In this document: positions 35,886 to 44,548 of the stretch, one piece after another
Position numbering within the stretch: the first letter of the stretch is position 1
How the letters are laid out: each line of letters starts with the position of its first letter
Assembly (NCBI RefSeq): GCF_004023625.1
Contig: NZ_RPDJ01000001.1
Location: 1-64,000 of the forward strand
From: Streptomyces cavernae
GTDB lineage: Bacteria > Actinomycetota > Actinomycetes > Streptomycetales > Streptomycetaceae
Direction: 5' to 3'
DNA: 64,000 bases
Program-made: the position numbers and the translations under genes
The notes under the pieces: model-generated
What the model saw: the letters and a program-made list of their open reading frames with translations, nothing else
Databases searched by the model: none
Told to the model about the DNA's origin: nothing

Positions 35886-36317
35886 ATGACTGAATCGCAT
35901 CTTCCGCCGGACGGCCATCCCGTGGAGGTCCACCTCGGTCTGCTGCGTCTGCGTATGGCGCCCGAGGATTACGAGGTCCTGCTCAGCATGGTCGAACCGA
36001 TGCTCCAGGCGATCGAGGAGGAGGGGCAGCTACCCGCAGACTTCGGTCTGGACGGTGAGCGCGCCGAAAGGGTGTCCGAGGAGATCCGCGACGAGGCCGC
36101 ACTGGTCATCGCCACAGCTGTCACCGGACGCCTGGACAACGAAGTGATCCGCATCGAAGTCGAGGGCACCGGGCCGGTCAGGATCGTCACCGACCCCGAC
36201 ACCGCGGCCGATCCCGAACGCCGCCGCGAGATCGCCGACTACATCCGCGAACGGCACCAGCGGGACGAGGAACTGCGTGGCATCGCCGAGGTGAGCGGGC
36301 TGCCGACGGACTTCTGA
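35886..36317 (+). CDS. Small acidic protein of unknown function
   Basis: The 143-residue soluble, acidic protein has no recognised domain. It is mostly helical at both ends with a short beta segment (GTGPVRIVTDPDTAAD). ATG at 35886 has only a weak ribosome site. It may be co-transcribed with the two signalling genes before it (94-base gap). Confidence 0.6.
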   Translation: MTESHLPPDGHPVEVHLGLLRLRMAPEDYEVLLSMVEPMLQAIEEEGQLPADFGLDGERAERVSEEIRDEAALVIATAVTGRLDNEVIRIEVEGTGPVRIVTDPDTAADPERRREIADYIRERHQRDEELRGIAEVSGLPTDF

Positions 36318-36427
36318 GGCGTCGGTCGGCCCATCCGCTCACCGGTCCGGAACCGGCCCGATCCGACCCGCCACATGACGGGACCGGACCGGTGCCCGCC
36401 CGGCAGCCCCCATCCCCGGGTCGGTGC

Positions 36428-36838
36428 TCAGGACCTGCGGCCCACACGGCGCGCCCACAGCACCAGCGGCACCTGCAGGGGCAGCCGGCCGAAGGCCAGG
36501 GCCCGCTGCGGGGCGGGGCGGTCCCGCCAGTCGACCGCCATCTGCACATTGGCCGGGAACACCGCCACGAAGAACGCCGCGGCGGCGAACGCCGCGGTCC
36601 GCCGTGTCCGTGGATGCGCGACTCCGGCCGCGAGGGCGAGTTCGGCGGCGCCGCTCACGTACGTCCAGCCCCGGGGCGATCCCGGCAAGGCGCGCGGGAT
36701 CGTCGCGTCGAACTGTTCGGGTACGGCGAAGTGGGCGACGCCCGCGGTGGCCAGCAGGCCCGCGAGGATGATCGGCGAGCGGGGCGAGCGGGGCGTCGTG
36801 TCTCCGTGCACAGAGGGGCGGTCACCGGCGCCCGTCAC
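36428..36838 (-). CDS. DoxX-like small membrane protein
   Basis: The 136-residue protein has four predicted membrane helices (ILAGLLATAGVAHFAVP, VSGAAELALAAGVA, AAFAAAAFFVAVFPANVQ and PLQVPLVLWA) in the DoxX/MauE-like arrangement. The function is unclear, possibly redox homeostasis. GTG at 36838 directly adjoins a palindrome (36839-36854), so transcription is probably controlled there, perhaps by the divergent MarR protein. Confidence 0.75.
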   Translation of the reverse strand: MTGAGDRPSVHGDTTPRSPRSPIILAGLLATAGVAHFAVPEQFDATIPRALPGSPRGWTYVSGAAELALAAGVAHPRTRRTAAFAAAAFFVAVFPANVQMAVDWRDRPAPQRALAFGRLPLQVPLVLWARRVGRRS

Positions 36839-36854
36839 ATTACTGGACGGTAAT
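36839..36854. promoter_or_regulatory. Candidate operator palindrome
   Basis: ATTACtggacgGTAAT is an inverted repeat with 5-base arms, placed between the divergent DoxX-like and MarR genes and touching the DoxX start codon. A MarR-type dimer could bind it. Confidence 0.4.
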
Positions 36855-36893
36855 ACGCTCCGTAAGCCGTTTCCGCTCCCTCGGGCCACGGCT

Positions 36894-36918
36894 GTGTACA
36901 GGCGGACGCTTCGGGTAG
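36894..36918 (+). promoter_or_regulatory. Possible SigB-type promoter for the MarR gene
   Basis: GTGT-N15-GGGTAG resembles the Streptomyces SigB consensus GNNTN14-16GGGTAY except for the last base. It lies 65 bases before the MarR start. Confidence 0.3.
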
Positions 36919-36982
36919 CCCCTGAGCATGACAAGGGTCTCGGAGGGGCCTGAGCACGCCATGGTCTGCGGAGGATGAGGGG

Positions 36983-37471
36983 ATGGGCTGCGCACAGGAC
37001 CCCGGGGCTCCCGACGCGGTCGCCCGGCGGGTCGTCGACGCGGTGGAGGACCTGGTGGGGCTCTGGTTCGCGGCCGTCGAGGACGCCTCCCCCCGGCTGT
37101 CCGCGCGTCAGCTCAGGGCCCTGCGGGTCGTGAGCCACCGGCCGGAACTGAACCTCACCGCGCTGGCCGAGCACCTCGGCATCGGACTGCCCACAGCGAG
37201 CCGGCTCTGCGACCGGCTCGAGGCGGCCGGAATGCTGCACAGGAGAGTGCAGCCGCGCAACCGGCGCGAGGTGCAGCTCGTGATCTCCGCTCAGGGGCGG
37301 CGGCTGCTCACGGACGTCACCGAGCGGCTCGCGGCCTCCCTCGCCGACATCCTGGACGCCCTGCCCCCGGTGCGGCGGACCGCGCTGGAACAGGACTTCG
37401 GCGCCTTCCACGAGGCCCGACGCACCCGTGCGGCCACCCGGCCCCCGCGGGACTCGGCGACCGAACACTGA
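36983..37471 (+). CDS. MarR-family regulator (copy 1)
   Basis: The 162-residue winged-helix protein has LNLTALAEHLGIGLPTASRL as DNA-reading helices followed by CDRLEAAGMLHRR and NRREVQLVIS as wing. It is clearly paralogous to the MarR protein at 43.9 kb. Both flank the Rsb-type phosphatase genes, so they may control parts of the stress island. GAGGGG precedes ATG 36983. Confidence 0.88.
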   Translation: MGCAQDPGAPDAVARRVVDAVEDLVGLWFAAVEDASPRLSARQLRALRVVSHRPELNLTALAEHLGIGLPTASRLCDRLEAAGMLHRRVQPRNRREVQLVISAQGRRLLTDVTERLAASLADILDALPPVRRTALEQDFGAFHEARRTRAATRPPRDSATEH

Positions 37472-37595
37472 CCGGAACGGCCACCGAGCGGCCCGGACAA
37501 TGCTCATCGAGCGGCCGGGAGGACGGCCACCGAATCCTCCAGGAGGACGGTCATCGTGCGGCCACGGCGGCGCGACCGCACGACCACGGCTGAGG

Positions 37596-39362
37596 TCACA
37601 GCGGCGGTGTGGGCGGCGCCGCACCGGATCCCGCCGGAGCCGCCCCGCTGTTGATGTGGCACAACAGCAGACACACGTCGTCGTCCCGCTCGGAATCGTG
37701 CAGCAGCGGGTTGAGGAGCCGGTCGGCCGAGCCGTGCAGATCGTCGTCGAGATCGGCGGGCCGGAAGGCGCCGAGCGCCGCCGCGAGCCGCTCGATACCC
37801 GGATCTATGCCTCGCGCACGGCGCTCCACCAGCCCGTCGGTGTACAGGGCCAGCGTCGATCCCGGCGGCAGCGGTTCCGTGTGGTCCTGGATCTCCTGCC
37901 GCAGCGGGATACCGAGCATCGCCCCGGGCTTGGCGTCGAGGATCCGCACCTGCCCCTCGGGGGTGCGCAGGACCGGCGGGGGATGACCGGCGGCGGCCCA
38001 GGTCAGAGTGGGATCGTCCGGGTGGAACCGGGCGATGACGGCCGTCGCGTACAGGTCGGGCTGCAGATGGTGCAGAAAGCGGTGCAGCCGGGTGAGCAGG
38101 GTCCCGGGGCTGCCGCCGTCGACGGCGTAGGCCCGTAGCGCGGTGCGCAGCTGGCTCATCATCACCGCCGCGTGCAGACCGTGTCCGGTGACGTCGCCGA
38201 TGACGGTGATCAGGCTGCCGTCGGGCTGGCGGAACGCGTCGTACCAGTCGCCACCGATGTTCAGGCCACGCGTGGCCGGGAGGTAGCGCGCGGCGAGGCG
38301 CAGGCCCGGTGTGGTGGGCAGGTCGGTGAGGAGGGCGCGCTGCAGGGTCTCGGCGATGTCGCGGTTGTGCTCGAACCGCCGGGCGTTGTCGAGGGCGACA
38401 CCGGCGCGGCGAGCGAGCTCGATCAGCATCACGGCGTCGTCGGCGTCCCAGCGCTCCCCGGGCGGCGAGAGCGTCAGCACGCCCAGCGCGGTGCGCCGGG
38501 CCATCAGGGGGACGCAGAGCAGGGGCCGGGTGGGGTCGAGCGCCGAGGGCGGATGGTCGTCCACGCCGGGCAGGCCGCCGGGGTGGTCGGCGGCGTACAG
38601 GGGGCGTGCCCGGCGGGCCGCGAGGACGGCGGCGGCCGGACGCGGAGTGCCCCGGCCCGGGCCGTCCTCCTCCCCGTCGAGCAGCCACACGTCGACGCTC
38701 CGGGCGTAGCGCGGCACCAGCAGCGTCGGCAGCAGGCGCACGATCTCGTCATGGTTGAGGGAGGCCGTCAGGGCGGCACTGGCGTCCGCGAGGAACGTCA
38801 GTCTGCCGCGGGCGTTCTCCGCTTCGTTGCGGGCCCTGCGCTCGGCGGCGAAGAGCTCGCGCTGCGCCCGGCCGGCCGCGTCCAGCTCCGCGTGAAGGGC
38901 CAGCACACCCTGGTTCGTCTGGTGCAGTTCCTCCCGGTGGAAGGCAACCAGCTCCTCCTGTTCGCCGAGCTTCTCCAGCAGTTCGGCCGCGTCCTCGTCG
39001 GCGCTGAACAGGGCCTCCGCGAGCCCGGCCGGATCGTCGGCGACGTGTCCGCTGTCGGCGGAGCCCGCCTCCTCCGGGCAGGCGACGTTCATGCGCCACG
39101 GACGATGCCTCTCGCCGGGCCACAGCTCGGCCGGGTCCACCACGACGACCAGCCGCCGGCCCTCGGCCCGTGACGCGGTGGTGCGCAGGGTGAGCCGCCA
39201 GACGCCGCCCTTGGTGAGGCACTGCCGCAGCTGGGCGGTGAGCGCGGTCACCAGGCGGGTGCGCTCGACGGCCGGCACGCCGTGCGCGGCGGCCAGCCGT
39301 GCCGTGGCGATCCGTGCCCGCGCGGCGTCGGTCGCGGTTGCGATGTCCCAGATACGTGTCAT
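37596..39362 (-). CDS. GAF-PP2C/SpoIIE phosphatase (RsbU/RsbP-like)
   Basis: The 588-residue protein has a short ATPase-like N-terminus, a coiled coil (about 115-200), a GAF domain (about 205-350) and a PP2C/SpoIIE catalytic domain (GGDWYDAFRQPDG, VIGDVTGHGLHAAVMM, TDGLVERRA, DDDVCLLL) with the metal Asp residues in place. Such enzymes dephosphorylate STAS antagonists to free sigma factors. Its ATG overlaps the stop of the preceding gene (ATGA), making it the last gene of the RsbR-S-T operon. Confidence 0.9.
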   Translation of the reverse strand: MTRIWDIATATDAARARIATARLAAAHGVPAVERTRLVTALTAQLRQCLTKGGVWRLTLRTTASRAEGRRLVVVVDPAELWPGERHRPWRMNVACPEEAGSADSGHVADDPAGLAEALFSADEDAAELLEKLGEQEELVAFHREELHQTNQGVLALHAELDAAGRAQRELFAAERRARNEAENARGRLTFLADASAALTASLNHDEIVRLLPTLLVPRYARSVDVWLLDGEEDGPGRGTPRPAAAVLAARRARPLYAADHPGGLPGVDDHPPSALDPTRPLLCVPLMARRTALGVLTLSPPGERWDADDAVMLIELARRAGVALDNARRFEHNRDIAETLQRALLTDLPTTPGLRLAARYLPATRGLNIGGDWYDAFRQPDGSLITVIGDVTGHGLHAAVMMSQLRTALRAYAVDGGSPGTLLTRLHRFLHHLQPDLYATAVIARFHPDDPTLTWAAAGHPPPVLRTPEGQVRILDAKPGAMLGIPLRQEIQDHTEPLPPGSTLALYTDGLVERRARGIDPGIERLAAALGAFRPADLDDDLHGSADRLLNPLLHDSERDDDVCLLLCHINSGAAPAGSGAAPPTPPL

Positions 39363-40573
39363 GAGGTGCGGTCCGGCGGAGTCGGGCTCAGTACGGCGAC
39401 GGTGGTGTCGTCGCGCACCGGCCGGGCGGAACTGCTGGCGTCGCGCAGGATCACCGCGGCGAGCACAGCCGGGTCGAGGGTGGTGCGGCCGGCGGCCGGG
39501 CCGGGGCTCCAGCGGCTGGGCAGACCGTCGCTGTGCATGATCAGCAGGCAGTCGGCGTCCCACTCCGTCCGGTGCCGGTGCAGGGTCCGTGGGCGGTGAG
39601 CGCCGACGATGCCGGGGTGGGAGAGCAGGGGCTGCCAGGTGTCGCCGCGGCGCAGCCGGGCCCCGATGTTGCCGAGCCCGGCGAAGTCCAGCCGCCCCGC
39701 GCCGAGGTCGGCCTGCGCCACCGCGACGGCCGCGCCCCGGGTGGTGCGCAGCGCGGTGTCCAGTCGCCGGAGCAGCTCCACGGGCGCCAGATGGGCCGAG
39801 CGGCGCAGTTCCCGCACCGCCGCGGTCGACGCGCGCGCCGCCTCGGGGCCGTGGCCGAGCCCGTCGGCCAGCATCAGCGTGACCCGGTCGCCGGCCCGGG
39901 CCCAGGCCCAGGCGTCGCCGGAGTACTCGGCGCCGGCGAAGGGCACGTTGACCCCGCCGGCCCGCACCGGAGGGAGGGTGGGCCGTGCGGCGCGGCGATC
40001 CCGCCGCGCGCCGATCCGGGCCATCGTGACCGTGCCCCGTCCGGGCGCGCTGTGCACGTCGAAGGCGTCGGAGACGCGTCGGCAGGTGCCGAGGCCCGCG
40101 CCGAGCGAACCGGTCGTCGAGTAGCCGTCGCGCAGGGCGGCTTCCACGTCGGCCATGCCCGGGCCGTGGTCGATCGCCACGATCTGCACCTCAGCCGGGC
40201 TCTCGGGCCTTTCCCCGCTCTCGTCGGCCCACGAGCCGGGGGACCTCCCACGGGGCCCGTCGGATCGATCGGCCGCGGTGGGAGAGTCAACCGTCTCCGG
40301 AGGGACCGCCTCGGTCTCCGGAAGGACCGCCCCGGTCTCCGGAGGGACCGCCTCGGGAAAGACCGTCTCCGGGACCGTCCGCACCATGTCCAGAAGTACG
40401 TGCCCGCCCCCGCCGTGCTTGAGCAGATTGGTGGCCAGCTCGGTGGCCACCAGTGCCGCGGCGGCGGTGCGGTCCCCGTCGAGCCCGGCGTGGCCGGCCG
40501 CCTCCTCCGCGGCCACGCGCACGTCGCGGACCCGGGTCGAGTCGTGCACCGGTACCTCCCAGACGCGGGGCAT
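39359..40573 (-). CDS. RsbT-like ATPase fused to RsbX/SpoIIE-type phosphatase
   Basis: The 404-residue two-domain protein has an N-terminal Bergerat ATPase (VATELATNLLKHGGGGHV, DHGPGMADVEAAL, GAGLGTCRRVSD) interrupted by a low-complexity insert of VPPET/LPET repeats (about residues 70-115), then a PP2C-like domain (VTLMLADGLGHGPEAA, MHSDGLPS, DDTTVAVL) as in RsbX. It could both phosphorylate and dephosphorylate stressosome proteins. Start overlaps the previous stop (TGATG). Confidence 0.88.
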   Translation of the reverse strand: MPRVWEVPVHDSTRVRDVRVAAEEAAGHAGLDGDRTAAAALVATELATNLLKHGGGGHVLLDMVRTVPETVFPEAVPPETGAVLPETEAVPPETVDSPTAADRSDGPRGRSPGSWADESGERPESPAEVQIVAIDHGPGMADVEAALRDGYSTTGSLGAGLGTCRRVSDAFDVHSAPGRGTVTMARIGARRDRRAARPTLPPVRAGGVNVPFAGAEYSGDAWAWARAGDRVTLMLADGLGHGPEAARASTAAVRELRRSAHLAPVELLRRLDTALRTTRGAAVAVAQADLGAGRLDFAGLGNIGARLRRGDTWQPLLSHPGIVGAHRPRTLHRHRTEWDADCLLIMHSDGLPSRWSPGPAAGRTTLDPAVLAAVILRDASSSARPVRDDTTVAVLSPTPPDRTS

Positions 40574-41010
40574 CAGCGCTCCTCGCGGGGCCGGGGAGCG
40601 CCGGACTTCCAGACGGCCACGGTGACGGTGGTGCCCGCTCCGGGACGGCTGTCGACGGAGAAGTCGTGCACCAGCCGCCGCGCACCGCCCAGGCCCATAC
40701 CGAGGCCGTCACCCGAGGTGTAGCCGTCGCGCAGCGCCTGGTCGAGGTCGGCGATGCCAGGGCCGTCGTCGGAGAACGTCAGCCGCAGACCCGGCGAGCG
40801 TCCTTCGAGCGGTGCGCACTCCATCTGTCCGCCGCCTCCGTGCACCAGGGTGTTGCGGGCCAGCTCACTGGCCGCGGTCACCAGTTTGGTCTGCTCCACC
40901 AGGCCGAAGCCCAGCTGGGCGGCGGCCTGCCGTACGTGCTGTCGTACCCACACCAGATCCATGTCCGAGTGGATGGGGAGGCAGGCGGAGACGCCGCCGG
41001 CGGTCTGCAT
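40573..41010 (-). CDS. rsbT: RsbT-like serine kinase/anti-sigma regulatory ATPase
   Basis: The 145-residue Bergerat-fold protein has LVTAASELARNTLVHGGGG (N-box), DDGPGIADLDQALRDG (G1) and GLGMGLGGARRLVHDF (G2). RsbT phosphorylates RsbS and RsbR and then activates an RsbU-type phosphatase. ATG at 41010 overlaps the rsbS stop (TGATG); ATG at 41028 is possible but would overlap more. Symbol given by operon context. Confidence 0.88.
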   Translation of the reverse strand: MQTAGGVSACLPIHSDMDLVWVRQHVRQAAAQLGFGLVEQTKLVTAASELARNTLVHGGGGQMECAPLEGRSPGLRLTFSDDGPGIADLDQALRDGYTSGDGLGMGLGGARRLVHDFSVDSRPGAGTTVTVAVWKSGAPRPREER

Positions 41011-41474
41011 CACGGACTCTCCCGGCATGTGCGCCCGGAACGGGGGACCCAGGTCTGCGCGCCTTGCGCGCCTTTCGCGGCCTGCGGGGCCTGTTCGGCT
41101 TCCGCGCTCAGCAGCCGCATGGCGTCCTCGGTGCTCAGCGCTGTGCGCAGGCCGGGCAGGGTGAGGCCCAGCTCCACCAGGGTGATCGCCACCGCAGGCC
41201 GCATCCCGGCCACCACAGTCTGCGCGGCGAGTAAGCCGGCCTTGGCGGCGATCTCGGCGAGCACCCTGCCGAGGAAGGAGTCGACGATCTCGACGCCCGA
41301 GATGTCGAGGACCACACCGGTCACCCCGTGGTCCGCGACGGCCTGGCTGATGTCCTGCTGGAGCTGCTCCGCCGTGCCGTCGTGCAGATCACCCTGAAGA
41401 GTGACGAGCAGTACGTCACCCAGTTTGAGCACGGGCACATGTCCGCCGTGCGGAACGGGAAACGAGCCGGTCAC
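41010..41474 (-). CDS. rsbS: RsbS-like stressosome STAS protein
   Basis: The 154-residue STAS protein has VVLDISGVEIVDSFLGRVL, where the Ser near 66 matches the phosphorylated Ser59 of Bacillus RsbS. The last 30 or so residues are an extra Ala/Gln-rich tail. GTG at 41474 overlaps the rsbR stop (GTGA). It forms the core of the stressosome with RsbR and holds RsbT until phosphorylated. Confidence 0.9.
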   Translation of the reverse strand: MTGSFPVPHGGHVPVLKLGDVLLVTLQGDLHDGTAEQLQQDISQAVADHGVTGVVLDISGVEIVDSFLGRVLAEIAAKAGLLAAQTVVAGMRPAVAITLVELGLTLPGLRTALSTEDAMRLLSAEAEQAPQAAKGAQGAQTWVPRSGRTCRESP

Positions 41475-42370
41475 CGGTGACTCGCGGGGGAGGGGACGGC
41501 GGAGACGATGTCGGCACCCTGCTGTTGCAGCGCGTAGGCCAGGGCGTCGGCCAGGCTCGCCCGGGTGAGCACCGAACCCAGGTCGATGCCCAGGTGGACG
41601 ATGGTCTGCGCGATGGCGGGCCGGATGCCCGAGACGATGCACTCCGCGCCCATCAGCCGGGCCGCCGCGACCGTCTTCATCAGATGCTGCGCCACCAGCG
41701 AGTCCACCGTGGGCACTCCGGTGATGTCCAGGATCGCGAAGCGTGCGTGCTGCTCGACGACGGAATCCAGCAGCGTCTCCATGACCACCTGGCTGCGGGC
41801 GCTGTCGAGGGTGCCGATCAGGGGTACGGCGACGATGCCCTCCCACAGCTTGATCACGGGGGTGGCGACCTCGAGCAGCTGCAGACGCTGTCGGTCGATG
41901 AGTTCCTGCCCGGCGCTCATAACCGTCTCCAGGACGACCAGCCGCAGTGTGCCCATGAGCACGGTGAGCGCGGTGGTGCACTCCAGCACTCGCTCGGCCG
42001 ATGCGTCGGCGAGGTCGGCGCGCAGGAGATCGGTGACCGGCGGCCGCAGGGCGTCCACCTCCGCCGAGATCTGGGCGATGGTGGATCCTGCGCGCGAGCG
42101 GGACGCCGCCGTCCGCGACAGCTGCTCGCGCACGACCGCGAAGGCGTTCGCCTCCGGATCCTCGACACGCCCGGCGGCCGCGGCCGCGGCCAGCGCCTCC
42201 GCGACAGCCCGGCCCGCCTCCACCGCCTCGTCCCGGGAGACGGTGAACACGGTGCGGAACAGCGCCGCGTCGGCCCACCGCTGGGCGATCTGCTCACGCC
42301 GTCGGAGCAGGAAGTCCCCGACCGCGTGCTCCGGTGTCTGCTGGTTTCCTGCCGCTTCCCGCTCCGGCAC
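41471..42370 (-). CDS. rsbR: RsbR-like stressosome protein
   Basis: The 299-residue protein has a variable N-terminal sensory half (all-alpha, about 1-165) and a C-terminal STAS domain with DITGVPTVDS (Ser224 where Bacillus RsbRA has Thr171) and RPAIAQTIVHLGIDL (Thr256 matching Thr205). These are the RsbT target sites. GTG at 42370 has AGAGAGG upstream. First gene of the five-gene overlapping operon rsbR-rsbS-rsbT-kinase/phosphatase-phosphatase. Confidence 0.9.
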   Translation of the reverse strand: MPEREAAGNQQTPEHAVGDFLLRRREQIAQRWADAALFRTVFTVSRDEAVEAGRAVAEALAAAAAAGRVEDPEANAFAVVREQLSRTAASRSRAGSTIAQISAEVDALRPPVTDLLRADLADASAERVLECTTALTVLMGTLRLVVLETVMSAGQELIDRQRLQLLEVATPVIKLWEGIVAVPLIGTLDSARSQVVMETLLDSVVEQHARFAILDITGVPTVDSLVAQHLMKTVAAARLMGAECIVSGIRPAIAQTIVHLGIDLGSVLTRASLADALAYALQQQGADIVSAVPSPASHR

Positions 42371-42524
42371 GAGCCTCTCTCCTCACATGCGTCGCGTTCC
42401 CCGACCGGTGCGGGGAGCGACGAGATGCCGATCTGGTTCCTGATGATTCTTGCCGCACGACAACGGTAGTGGCGGCGTGATCCACCATGACACCTCGTCC
42501 GTTTCCTCGGTCCCGCGGAACCGC

Positions 42525-43700
42525 TCAGTCGCGGGGCCCTTGCCGTCCGTACCAGTCGAGGCAGACCACGAGCGCGTCGTCGTCGGGCACGGGTCTGCCC
42601 CGATGGCCGGTCAGTTCTCTCAGTAGCGCCCCGGGCACCTCCGCCGCGGGGAGCAGGCTGGTGGACGTCATGGCCCGGGCGAGCGCACGCTCCCCGTACT
42701 GCTCCCCGCCGGGCGCGGCCACGGCGTACACCCCGTCGCTGACGAAGACCAGCCGGTCGCCGGGCTCGACGGTGAACTCCTGTGCCACGTAGTCCGTTTC
42801 CTCGAACATGCCCAGCGGGAGCTGGGCCTCGAAGTCGACGCGTGTGACGCTTCTCTCGCGAAGCCGCAGCATCCGCGGCGACCCGGCGTCGACGACCCGC
42901 AGCCGGCCGGTGGCGAGATCCAGGTCCAGCAGCAGCACCGACAGATAGCCGGCGCCCCGGTACTGCGCGTAGATGGCCTGGTCCGCCAGGGCGGCCTGGT
43001 CCGCGATGGAGATGCCGGCGCGGCGGGCGTTGCGCAGCGCGTTGATGCCCAGGTTGGTCAGCAAGGAGGCCTCGATGCCCTGGCCCATGCCGTTGGTGAT
43101 GTAGAGCATCAGCCGGTCCTCGGTGGTGGACCAGTCGAAGTTGTCGCCGAAGATGGCGTAGGCGGGCTCCAGTTGGGCGCCGAGCGCGTACTCCGCGCGG
43201 GAGCAGGAGCGCCCGGGCAGCAGCTGCCACTGCATCTCCGCCGCGAGGGTGAGCCGGTCCTTGCGGCGCGCCTGCTGGTACAGATCGGTGTCCCGCTCGG
43301 CGACGATCACCTCGTGCGCCAGGACCTCGGCCACGTCGGCCAGTTGGGGCAGGCACTCCTCGGCGTGCTCCGCGGAGGGCAGGACGACGCACAGTACGCC
43401 GAGGCGGTCCCCGCGCACGGTGACCGGGAGATGGACGCGTACCCCGTCCTCCCCGAGGTGCTCGACGAAGGGTTCCTGGGAGACGAACGCCCGCCCGGCC
43501 GCGCTGTTGTGGATGGGCAGCGACTTGAGCGGGTTCGGGGACGCGGCGACGGGCTGCAGAACGGTCAGGCCGTAGTCGGCCATGAAGAACTCGACGGTCT
43601 GGGCCGCGTAGGCACGCGTGAGGGCCTCGCGGACCGCGTCGGGCAACTGGTGCGGAGCCGCGGAGCGAAGTGTGCGCTCGGCTGCCACGAATCTGTTCAC
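42525..43700 (-). CDS. GAF-PP2C/SpoIIE phosphatase-like protein with altered metal site
   Basis: The 391-residue protein has an N-terminal GAF-like domain (20-150) and a PP2C/SpoIIE domain (165-385). The usual GDxxGHG metal motif reads ITNGMGQG, with Asn replacing Asp, and the first motif reads DNFDW; the later FVSDGVY and DDDAL motifs are kept. Activity may be reduced or it may bind partners only. GTG at 43700 has a weak ribosome site. Same direction as the Rsb operon, 154 bases upstream of it. Confidence 0.85.
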   Translation of the reverse strand: MNRFVAAERTLRSAAPHQLPDAVREALTRAYAAQTVEFFMADYGLTVLQPVAASPNPLKSLPIHNSAAGRAFVSQEPFVEHLGEDGVRVHLPVTVRGDRLGVLCVVLPSAEHAEECLPQLADVAEVLAHEVIVAERDTDLYQQARRKDRLTLAAEMQWQLLPGRSCSRAEYALGAQLEPAYAIFGDNFDWSTTEDRLMLYITNGMGQGIEASLLTNLGINALRNARRAGISIADQAALADQAIYAQYRGAGYLSVLLLDLDLATGRLRVVDAGSPRMLRLRERSVTRVDFEAQLPLGMFEETDYVAQEFTVEPGDRLVFVSDGVYAVAAPGGEQYGERALARAMTSTSLLPAAEVPGALLRELTGHRGRPVPDDDALVVCLDWYGRQGPRD

Positions 43701-43858
43701 GGTGTCGGTTATGCCATTCTGTCCACGCCGACGGAACGGCCCCGCGGTCTCCCGCGGGGGTCGTTCGCCGGTTCGCCTCTGTTCGTTATCTGGTGTTACG
43801 CGCGGCTTGCCCTACCTGCCGGGCTGACAGCGTTCGAGAAGCCTGGGAGAGTGGGACC

Positions 43859-44335
43859 GTGACGACCTCCTCCTCGCGCCCGTGGCCCGATGAGGTGGCG
43901 CGTGTGACCTCGGAGGCCGCGGAGCTGCTGGAGGTACTGTGGGGCCGCGCCTCGACGGCTCCGGTCTCCGCCTCCCAGTTGCGCGTGCTGTTCATCCTGG
44001 AGCACAACGACGGCGTCAATCTGCGCACCCTTGCCGACGCGCTCGGTTCCACGCCCCCGTCGACCAGCCGGTTGTGCGACCGGCTGCAGGCGGTGGGTTT
44101 CGTGGACCGCAGGCCCGGTGTCGTGAGCCGTCGCGAACTGCGGCTGCACCTGAGCCGCCGCGGACGCGCCTTCCTCGCGGAGCTGCGCGCCCGCCGGGAG
44201 CGTGCCCTGCAGTCGGTCCTGGAGCAGATGCCCACCGCGCAACGGTCCGCGCTGCTGGAGGGGCTGGAAGCGTTCTGTGCCGCCGCGGAAGCGCAGATCC
44301 AGGAAGACGACGCGAGCGACGTCCGTACGGCCTGA
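43859..44335 (+). CDS. MarR-family regulator (copy 2)
   Basis: The 158-residue paralogue of the MarR protein at 37.0 kb has VNLRTLADALGSTPPSTSRL, CDRLQAVGFVDRR and SRRELRLHLSRRG. GTG at 43859 follows GGGAGAG. It is divergent from the altered phosphatase gene and probably controls it. Confidence 0.88.
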   Translation: MTTSSSRPWPDEVARVTSEAAELLEVLWGRASTAPVSASQLRVLFILEHNDGVNLRTLADALGSTPPSTSRLCDRLQAVGFVDRRPGVVSRRELRLHLSRRGRAFLAELRARRERALQSVLEQMPTAQRSALLEGLEAFCAAAEAQIQEDDASDVRTA

Positions 44336-44548
44336 CCTGCACATCCACACCCTTCCCGCGATTTCCTTCGCTCACTTTGTTGCCTCGTGGTCATAGTTGT
44401 CAAACGGCAACTGTTTTCCATGGGTGCGCCTTGACGGACGAGGGCCGTCGTGGCGGGATCCACGGTCCTCGGGGACCGGACCGGACCGGGCGGCCGGCCG
44501 CTCCGCCCTCCGGGCCGCTCCGGCTACCGGGACTGCTCCGCCTTGCCT

